Shown here one piece after another: positions 58,828-64,000 of a stretch of DNA of 64,000 nt. The notes beneath the pieces are model-generated. The model searched no databases. It was not told the origin of the DNA and saw only the letters and a list, made by a program, of their open reading frames with translations. Made by a program: the position numbers and the translations under genes. This DNA is from VRUE01 sp963817905 (GTDB lineage: Bacteria; Actinomycetota; Thermoleophilia; Solirubrobacterales; 70-9). Where the stretch lies: NCBI GenBank assembly GCA_963817905.1, contig CAWFPS010000002.1, positions 372,001 to 436,000 of the forward strand. Reading direction: 5' to 3'. Numbering within the stretch: the first letter of the stretch is position 1; the number at the start of each line of letters is the position of its first letter.

Positions 58828-59224
58828 GTCGTCGGCCGCCCCGCCACCCTCGCTGCCGCAGGCACGGGGCTGGATCGGCCACCGGGTCGAGGAGATCGGC
58901 GGCACCAAGGTGGGCCGGGTACGCGGCTTCTTCGTCGACGCCGAGAGCGGTGAGCCGAGCTGGCTGATCGCCAAGCTGGGCCGCTTTCGCGGCAGGCTGG
59001 TGGCGGTGCCGCTGCGCGATTGTGCCGCGGGCGCCGGCAGCGCCTGGGTCGCACACGAGAGCCGGGCGATCCGCGCCGCCCCAGTCGTCGATCCCACCCG
59101 GCCCCTGCTGCGCGAGCACGAGCTGACGATCTCCGCCCACTACGGGATCGGCGAGGGCCTCGGCCGGGCGGCCGAGGTGGCCGGCCGCAAAGAGGGGTCG
59201 GTCACCTCGCAGCCCGCGCCGTAG
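58820..59224 (+). CDS. PRC-barrel domain protein
   Basis: The 134-residue protein has a PRC-barrel in its first 75 residues: GWIGHRVEEIGGTKVGRVRGFFVDAESGEPSWLIAK split over the fold, then LVAVPLRD. REHELTISAHYGIGEGLGRA is a short C-terminal extension found in actinobacterial PRC proteins. Family members bind RNA-processing or photosynthetic components; no specific partner is known here. Overlap with meaB indicates the same operon. Confidence 0.82.
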   Translation: MTESSAAPPPSLPQARGWIGHRVEEIGGTKVGRVRGFFVDAESGEPSWLIAKLGRFRGRLVAVPLRDCAAGAGSAWVAHESRAIRAAPVVDPTRPLLREHELTISAHYGIGEGLGRAAEVAGRKEGSVTSQPAP

Positions 59225-59291
59225 ACGTTCTTTCCTCGTCACATTTTCCTCCTAGCGTGGGCCGCTCATACCTCAACGAAGGGAGCGAGCG

Positions 59292-59645
59292 ATGCGTGCG
59301 AAACGAGCGATGGCGGTTCCGGTGGTGGCGATCCTGGCGGTGGCCGGCGGCATAGCGATCGGCGGCTGCGGCGGTTCGTCCAGCGCCAGCGACGAAACCA
59401 CCGAGCAGTCCCAGAACGCCGCGGCGACCAGCAAGAGCGACGACGCGATGAAGCACGAGGACGGCGCGATGAAGGACGAAGGCGGCGACTCGATGAAGGA
59501 CGAAGGCGGCAGCGGCGACTCGATGAAGCACGAGGAAGGCGAAGACGCCGCGATGAAGCACGAGGACGAAGCGATGAAGCACGAAGAAGCGATGAAGAAG
59601 GAAGACGAAGCGATGAAACACGACGAAGCGATGAAGGACGAATAG
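59292..59645 (+). CDS. Lipoprotein with MK(H/D)E repeats, possible metal-binding
   Basis: The 117-residue protein is a lipoprotein with lipobox IAIGGC (Cys26). From residue 50 it is built of about ten repeats of AMKHED, SMKDEG or AMKKED type, giving regular Met, Lys, His and Asp/Glu. It would form an extended charged helix and could bind soft or divalent metal ions such as copper. GAAGGGAG lies 6-9 nt before the ATG. It lies 47 nt upstream of dipZ, suggesting a shared role in envelope thiol or metal handling. Function is inferred. Confidence 0.78.
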   Translation: MRAKRAMAVPVVAILAVAGGIAIGGCGGSSSASDETTEQSQNAAATSKSDDAMKHEDGAMKDEGGDSMKDEGGSGDSMKHEEGEDAAMKHEDEAMKHEEAMKKEDEAMKHDEAMKDE

Positions 59646-59692
59646 GGGCGATCGTCACCTCCGCGTAATCTCGGACTGGCAAGGTTTGAGCC

Positions 59693-61471
59693 ATGGCACT
59701 GTTGATGCTCTTCGGCTTCGTCGCCGGTGCGGGAACCGCGCTCTCTCCCTGTGTGCTGCCGGTGCTGCCGATCGCGCTCTCCGCGGGCGCGACCGGCGGC
59801 CGGCGGCGCCCGCTGGGGATCGTCGTCGGCCTGGCGGTCTCTTTCACCTTCGCCACGGTCGCCCTCGTCTATGTGATCTCGGCGCTGGGGCTGCCCGACG
59901 ACCTGCTGCGCAAGCTGGCGATCGCGGTCCTGCTGGCCTTTGGGATCACGCTGATGATCCCGCCGCTGGCCGCTCGGGTGGAGGCCTGGATGAGCCGCTT
60001 TGCCGGGCGGGCCGGGGTCGCCGGCGGCGGCGGGGACGGGTTCTGGTCGGGGACCGCGGTCGGGGCCAGCCTCGGCCTCGTCTACGCGCCCTGCGCCGGC
60101 CCGATCCTGGCCGGGGTGATCACCGTCTCGGCCTCGCAGCCCTTCACCGCCGGGCGCCTCGCGGTCGCGCTCAGCTACGGGATCGGCTCGGCCGTCGTCC
60201 TCTACTTCCTGATGCTGGGCGGCAGGCGGCTGACCGCCCCGCTGGCGCAGCGCGGGACCGGCCTGCAGATCACGATGGGGGCGGTGATGGTCGTCGTCGC
60301 CCTGGCGATGGCCGGCAACTACGACGTCAAGTTCCAGAACAAGATCGCCAGCTCGCTGCCCAGCTTCCTGGTCAACCCGACGGAAAGCCTGGAGGACACC
60401 GCCTCGGCCAAGTCGGCGCTCAGCGACGTCCGCGACGAAACCGCCCACGGCGTCGGAGCGAAGGCGACCACTGCCGCGGCGGCGGTCGAAGACAGCGCCG
60501 GCAAGCAGTCCGGCCCGGGCGCGAAGAAGTCCGGCCTGCCGGTGCTCGGCACCGCGCCTGAATTCGTCGGCAACCAGCAGTGGTTCAACACTCCCGGCGA
60601 GAAGCCGCTGGCCCTGAGCTCGCTGCGCGGCCGCGTCGTCCTGGTCGACTTTTGGACCTACAGCTGCATCAACTGCCTGCGCACGCTGCCTTACCTGACC
60701 GCCTGGGACAGGACCTACCGCAAGGACGGACTGACCATCGTCGGCATCCACTCGCCCGAGTTCCCCTTCGAGAAGGACGCCGGCAACGTTGGCGAGGCGA
60801 TCGAACGCAACGACATCGAGTACCCGGTGGCCCAGGACAACGACCTCGCGACCTGGAACGCCTACGGCAACCAGTACTGGCCCTCGGAGTACTTCATCGA
60901 CGCCAAGGGCCGGGTGCGGTTCGCCCACTACGGCGAGGGCGAATACGGCGAGAAGGAGAAGATCATCCGCGAGCTGCTGGCCGAAGCGGGTCGCCCGGTC
61001 GCCAAGCACGACTCGGGCGCGAAGGGGATCGAAGCCTCGCGCGGCGTGACCACGCCGGAGACCTACCTCGGCGCCGCCCGGGCGGAACGCTTCACCAATC
61101 CGATGCTCTCGCCGGGCAGCCACGATTTCGCCAAGCCGCCGGCCCCGGGCCCGAACGAATTCGCCTACACGGGCCGCTGGAAGATCTCGCTGGAGTCGGC
61201 GACCGCGGAGGGCGGCTCGCTCGCCCTCAACTTCGGCGCCCGCCGCGTCTACCTCGTGCTCGGCTCGCCCGGGCAGGACCGCAACGTCCGCGTCCTGCTC
61301 GACGGCAAGCCGATCCCGGCCGGCCTCGCCGGCTCCGATGTCGAAGGCGGCTCGGTCGAGGTGACCGGCCAGCGCCTCTACAACCTGGTCGACATGCCCG
61401 GCGTCGGCCACCACGTGCTCACGCTCGAACCGGAGGCGGGGGTGATGGGCTATGCCTTCACCTTCGGTTAG
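59693..61471 (+). CDS. dipZ: DipZ-type fusion: CcdA membrane domain, thioredoxin domain, C-terminal beta domain
   Basis: The 592-residue protein starts with a CcdA-like six-helix domain with reactive Cys pairs in LSPCVLPVLPI and YAPCAGPILAG. A periplasmic-side linker follows, then a TlpA/AhpC-type thioredoxin domain with YSCINCLRTLPYL and WPSEYFIDAKGRVRF. A C-terminal jelly-roll (VYLVLGSPGQDRNVRVLLDG) completes the architecture of mycobacterial DipZ (Rv2874). It carries electrons across the membrane for cytochrome c maturation or exported thiol reduction. CAAGG upstream of the ATG is a modest ribosome site. Confidence 0.93.
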   Translation: MALLMLFGFVAGAGTALSPCVLPVLPIALSAGATGGRRRPLGIVVGLAVSFTFATVALVYVISALGLPDDLLRKLAIAVLLAFGITLMIPPLAARVEAWMSRFAGRAGVAGGGGDGFWSGTAVGASLGLVYAPCAGPILAGVITVSASQPFTAGRLAVALSYGIGSAVVLYFLMLGGRRLTAPLAQRGTGLQITMGAVMVVVALAMAGNYDVKFQNKIASSLPSFLVNPTESLEDTASAKSALSDVRDETAHGVGAKATTAAAAVEDSAGKQSGPGAKKSGLPVLGTAPEFVGNQQWFNTPGEKPLALSSLRGRVVLVDFWTYSCINCLRTLPYLTAWDRTYRKDGLTIVGIHSPEFPFEKDAGNVGEAIERNDIEYPVAQDNDLATWNAYGNQYWPSEYFIDAKGRVRFAHYGEGEYGEKEKIIRELLAEAGRPVAKHDSGAKGIEASRGVTTPETYLGAARAERFTNPMLSPGSHDFAKPPAPGPNEFAYTGRWKISLESATAEGGSLALNFGARRVYLVLGSPGQDRNVRVLLDGKPIPAGLAGSDVEGGSVEVTGQRLYNLVDMPGVGHHVLTLEPEAGVMGYAFTFG

Positions 61472-61568
61472 CAGCCGCCCCCGGACGCGGGAGCGCGGGC
61501 ACGCGATCGCCGGGCAAGACGGGCGTGCCCGCGCGGGAGCAGAGGAGGCGGCGCCTGTCTTGGCGACA

Positions 61569-62282
61569 ATGCTTCCCGTGGCCGAGCCTTCCCACGGAAC
61601 CGTGCTGGTCGTCGACGACGAGCCGACGATCGTCGAGGTCGTCGGCCGCTACATGGAGCGGGCCGGCTACGAGACCCTGGGGGCGGCCGACGGGCCCGAG
61701 GCGCTGCGCCTCGCCGAACAGCGCGATCCCGACCTGATCGTCCTCGACGTGATGCTGCCGGGCCTCGACGGCCTCGAGGTGATGCGGCAGCTGCACGAGC
61801 GCGACGGCAGCCCGGTTCCGGTGATCCTGCTCACCGCCCGCGGCGAGGAGTCCGACCGCTTGGTCGGCCTGCGCCGCGGCGCCGACGATTACGTCGTCAA
61901 GCCCTTCTCCCCGGCCGAGCTGGTCGCCCGTGTGGACGCCGTGCTGCGCCGGGTCGCGCCTCCCGCCGAGGAGGAGGCATCGCCGCCGATCGAGGTGGGG
62001 GAGCTGCGGATCGATCCCTCGATGCGCGCCGTCAGCCTCGAAGGCAAGGAGATCTCGCTGACCCAGCGCGAGTTCGACCTGCTCGCCTACCTCGCCTCGC
62101 ATCCCGGCCAGGTCTTCTCCCGCGACCAGCTGATGGACGCGGTCTGGGGTTTCCCCTTCTATGACGACACCAGCACCGTCACCGTCCACGTTCGGCGCCT
62201 GCGCGCCAAGCTGGGCGACGATCCCTCCCAGCCGCGCTTCATCGAGACGGTCTGGGGCGTCGGCTACAGGTTGCGACCGTGA
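61569..62282 (+). CDS. OmpR/PhoB-family response regulator
   Basis: The protein has about 237 residues from ATG 61569; GTG 61578 is equally possible. The receiver has VLVVDDEPTI, phospho-acceptor Asp in LIVLDVMLPGLDG, VILLTARGEE and the Lys of DDYVVKPFSPAEL. The winged-helix output is ISLTQREFDLLAYLASHPGQVFSRDQLMDAVWG and TVTVHVRRLRAKLGDD. It regulates unknown genes with the kinase encoded next, whose ATG overlaps its stop. Confidence 0.92.
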   Translation: MLPVAEPSHGTVLVVDDEPTIVEVVGRYMERAGYETLGAADGPEALRLAEQRDPDLIVLDVMLPGLDGLEVMRQLHERDGSPVPVILLTARGEESDRLVGLRRGADDYVVKPFSPAELVARVDAVLRRVAPPAEEEASPPIEVGELRIDPSMRAVSLEGKEISLTQREFDLLAYLASHPGQVFSRDQLMDAVWGFPFYDDTSTVTVHVRRLRAKLGDDPSQPRFIETVWGVGYRLRP

Positions 62283-63130
62283 AGCGCGCCGCCGTAATCG
62301 CGATCGCGGCCTTCCTTGCAGGCGCCGCCGCCGTGGCGGTGCCGCACTGGATGGGCGTCGAGCAGATCATCCTCGTCGCGCTCGCCGTCGCCGGCGGCGC
62401 GCTCGCCGCCGCCCTCGCGGTGCGGCTGGCGATGGAGGAGCGCTCGCGCCGGCAGATCGAGGACGCCCGTCGCCAGATGGTCGCCGCCGTCTCCCACGAC
62501 CTGCGCACGCCGCTGGCCTCGCTGCGCCTGCTGGTCGAGGCGATCGACGACGGCGTCGCCACGGGGGAGACCCGCGAGCGCTACCTGGGCGAGATGCGCA
62601 CCCACGTTGAGGCGCTGACGGCGCTGATCGACGACCTCTTCGAGCTCTCCCGGATCGAGGCCGGCGACATCGCCTGGTCGATGAACCAGGTCGAGCTGCG
62701 CGAGCTGATCGACGACACGGTGGCCTCGATGCGAGCGGCGGCCGAGGCTCGCGGGGTGACGCTGGCCGCGGACCTTCCTTCCGCCGGAGTCACCGCCCGC
62801 GCCAACGCCGAGAAGGTGCAGCGCGTGCTGCTCAACCTGATCCAGAACGCGATCCGCCACACCCCGGCCGACGGCAGCGTCACGGTCAGGGCGCGGGTTG
62901 CCTCCGGGGGGGTCGAGATCGAGGTGGCCGACGACGGCGAGGGCATTCCCGCCGGCGAGGGCGAGCGGATCTTCGAGGCCTTCTACCGCGGCGACGAGGC
63001 CCGCAGCGAGGACGGTGCAGGCCTCGGTCTGGCGATCTCCCGCGCCATAGTCGAGGCCCACGGCGGCCGCATCTGGCTGGAGAACGCCACCCCCGGCACC
63101 AGCGTCCACTTCACCCTCCAGTCCGCCTAG
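62279..63130 (+). CDS. Sensor histidine kinase
   Basis: The 283-residue kinase has two N-terminal membrane helices with only a few residues between them and no extracytoplasmic sensor domain. The H-box is MVAAVSHDLRTPLASL, the N-box LLNLIQNAIRHTPAD, G1 VADDGEGIPAGEGERIFEAF and G2 GAGLGLAISRAIVEAHGG. The intramembrane-sensing architecture suggests it detects membrane or envelope stress, perhaps through a partner. It is coupled by a 4-nt overlap to the response regulator. Confidence 0.93.
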   Translation: MKRAAVIAIAAFLAGAAAVAVPHWMGVEQIILVALAVAGGALAAALAVRLAMEERSRRQIEDARRQMVAAVSHDLRTPLASLRLLVEAIDDGVATGETRERYLGEMRTHVEALTALIDDLFELSRIEAGDIAWSMNQVELRELIDDTVASMRAAAEARGVTLAADLPSAGVTARANAEKVQRVLLNLIQNAIRHTPADGSVTVRARVASGGVEIEVADDGEGIPAGEGERIFEAFYRGDEARSEDGAGLGLAISRAIVEAHGGRIWLENATPGTSVHFTLQSA

Positions 63131-63597
63131 TCGATGCTGCCCGGTGGGGCGATCCAGACGCTCTCGAACTCGAGGCTGGTGTGCTCGGCCAGTAGGTCGT
63201 AGTCGGCGTCGTAGTGGAGGACGCCGAGCTCGTTCTGGGAGGCGATCGAGGCGAGCAGGAGGTCCGGCATGCTGATCCGGTGGCTCACGGCCGGATCCTC
63301 GGCAAGCTCGCGCTGGGTGCGTTCGGCGATCAGCCAGGTGTTGGCATCGGCGTCGGCCTGGGCGAAACTGTCGAGTCGCGCCTCCATCGCGGCGAATTCG
63401 GAAGTCGTTTGCGCCGTGTACAGCGTCTCGATTCGAAATGGTGGGGTCGCGTGGAGCTGGCCCGTGCGGATGGCGTCATCGAGCTCGAGCAGGGCCTGTC
63501 GATCAAGTCGCCGGCCGCTGTCCGGCCGGGCATGGCCGAGCATCAACCGTCCAAAGGCAGAGAGGTCCAGGGCGGCAGGTCGGGGCAGGGGGGGCAT
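63127..63597 (-). CDS. PIN-domain toxin (VapC-like)
   Basis: The 156-residue PIN protein has first Asp in PAALDLSAFGRLML, Glu in FRIETLYTAQTTSEF, and the late acidic cluster MPDLLLASIASQNELGVLHYDADYDLLAE (in parts: MPDLLLASIA, VLHYDADYDLLAE). This matches VapC ribonucleases that cleave tRNA or rRNA. Its ATG overlaps the antitoxin stop (TGATG). The stop overlaps the convergent kinase stop. The longer frame upstream is only the antitoxin gene in another frame. Confidence 0.87.
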   Translation of the reverse strand: MPPLPRPAALDLSAFGRLMLGHARPDSGRRLDRQALLELDDAIRTGQLHATPPFRIETLYTAQTTSEFAAMEARLDSFAQADADANTWLIAERTQRELAEDPAVSHRISMPDLLLASIASQNELGVLHYDADYDLLAEHTSLEFESVWIAPPGSID

Positions 63598-63911
63598 CAC
63601 GGATCTTCGTGCAGCAACCGTTCGACCCGCTCGACCGAGGGTCGCCTCCAGGCGGGCCTGCTCGGATCCGTGAGGATGTCCAGGTCGATCCCGGGACAGC
63701 CATCGTGCATCCACTGGATGAAACCCTCGCGGGCCTCGCGGCGCTGCTCCCCGTCTTCCGCCGCTGCATCGACCTCTTCGGCGGTGGCATTGGCGCCCTT
63801 GACCACAAGGCGCTGAAAGTTGACCGGAATGCCCCGGGCGCGCAGGGGCTCAAGGGCCGCCTCGACCTCGGCGGTCTCGGTGATCATGTGTCGCTTGCGT
63901 TTGGTCGGCAT
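63597..63911 (-). CDS. Antitoxin of the PIN-toxin pair
   Basis: The 104-residue protein starts KRKRHMITETAEVEAALEPLR, a helical antitoxin N-terminus found before PIN toxins in actinobacteria. It ends in a charged helical region that would wrap the toxin (PSVERVERLLHEDP). ATG 63911 is chosen over GTG 63944 because TACACT lies 7 nt upstream of it. A palindrome over this -10 box points to autoregulation. It is translationally coupled to the toxin. Confidence 0.8.
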   Translation of the reverse strand: MPTKRKRHMITETAEVEAALEPLRARGIPVNFQRLVVKGANATAEEVDAAAEDGEQRREAREGFIQWMHDGCPGIDLDILTDPSRPAWRRPSVERVERLLHEDP

Positions 63912-63918
63912 GTCGGCG

Positions 63919-63940
63919 AGTGTAGCACCAAGTGCTGCAC
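63919..63940 (-). promoter_or_regulatory. Leaderless promoter with autoregulatory palindrome
   Basis: TACACT (63919-63924, minus strand) ends 7 nt before ATG 63911. GTGTAGCAC/GTGCTGCAC (63920-63940) is an inverted repeat with 8 of 9 pairs covering it. Beyond it, 63945-64000 shows no supportable gene. Confidence 0.6.
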
Positions 63941-64000
63941 CCACTCCGGGCGGGAAGTGAACGGCTCAGTCGATCGCATGGGTGGCCTAAGGACACCGCG

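Noticed and set aside
59440..59640. GATGAAGCACGA-like DNA repeats as a CRISPR or VNTR locus
   Set aside because: They encode the in-frame MK(H/D)E protein repeats and vary at the DNA level.
59273..61414. 713-codon minus-strand open frame
   Set aside because: Antisense to the lipoprotein and dipZ; its low-complexity parts mirror the MK(H/D)E repeats.

Overview
The window is high-GC actinobacterial DNA, most likely from the class Thermoleophilia (Solirubrobacterales-like). This is inferred from gene content: F420/LLM-type oxidoreductases, ergothioneine genes, a mycobacterium-type methylglucose-lipopolysaccharide (MGLP) gene set, a monoderm type IV pilus locus, a DUF5679-like mini-protein and the C-terminal Ig-like domain of the large secreted protein. 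Gene density is high and nearly every interval has an assignable gene. No tRNA, rRNA, CRISPR array or insertion sequence was seen.

Layout. 1-11.2 kb: HD phosphohydrolase, MBL-fold and PAS genes, PlsC-type acyltransferase, then acyl-CoA/oxygenase metabolism (thiolase, crotonase, Baeyer-Villiger-type flavoprotein, hotdog thioesterase), a CtpE-like P-type ATPase and an LLM oxidoreductase. 11.3-14.1 kb: three-gene proton-translocating transhydrogenase. 14.1-21.3 kb: a prepilin-signal protein with a Vps62-like domain, an SDR, egtB-egtD, a second LLM protein, glpX and a YihY-type membrane protein. 21.3-22.6 kb: a promoter-terminator unit (candidate small RNA or attenuator) and the primary sigma factor gene.

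22.6-42.1 kb: a type IV pilus locus with pilT, a PilX-like protein, pilB, a second pilT, pilC, pilA, a PilY1-like propeller protein, PilW- and PilV-like minor pilins, pilD and pilM-N-O-P. It is interrupted after pilC by a VapBC pair and an AAA ATPase. pilA is preceded by a clear c-di-GMP-I (GEMM-I) riboswitch, and PilB has a MshEN-type N-domain, so c-di-GMP may act at both the RNA and motor level.

42.2-51.8 kb: HxlR regulator, a large unknown protein, two ArsA-like ATPases divergent from a ParA-ftsZ operon, gamma-glutamyltransferase and a nucleotide cyclase. 51.8-57.8 kb: methyltransferases, GH57 and GT4 genes in the Rv3030-Rv3031-Rv3032 order, an XRE/small-membrane-protein cassette and a hexapeptide acyltransferase. 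57.9-64 kb: meaB, PRC-barrel protein, an MK(H/D)E-repeat lipoprotein beside DipZ, a two-component system and a PIN toxin-antitoxin pair.

Two genome-wide habits stand out. First, many genes have a TANNNT -10 box 6-10 nt upstream of the start codon, implying leaderless transcripts. Second, the DNA is full of long perfect inverted repeats in several dispersed families. Some lie between genes, and at least three lie in frame inside coding sequences (egtB, parA/ftsZ, GH57).
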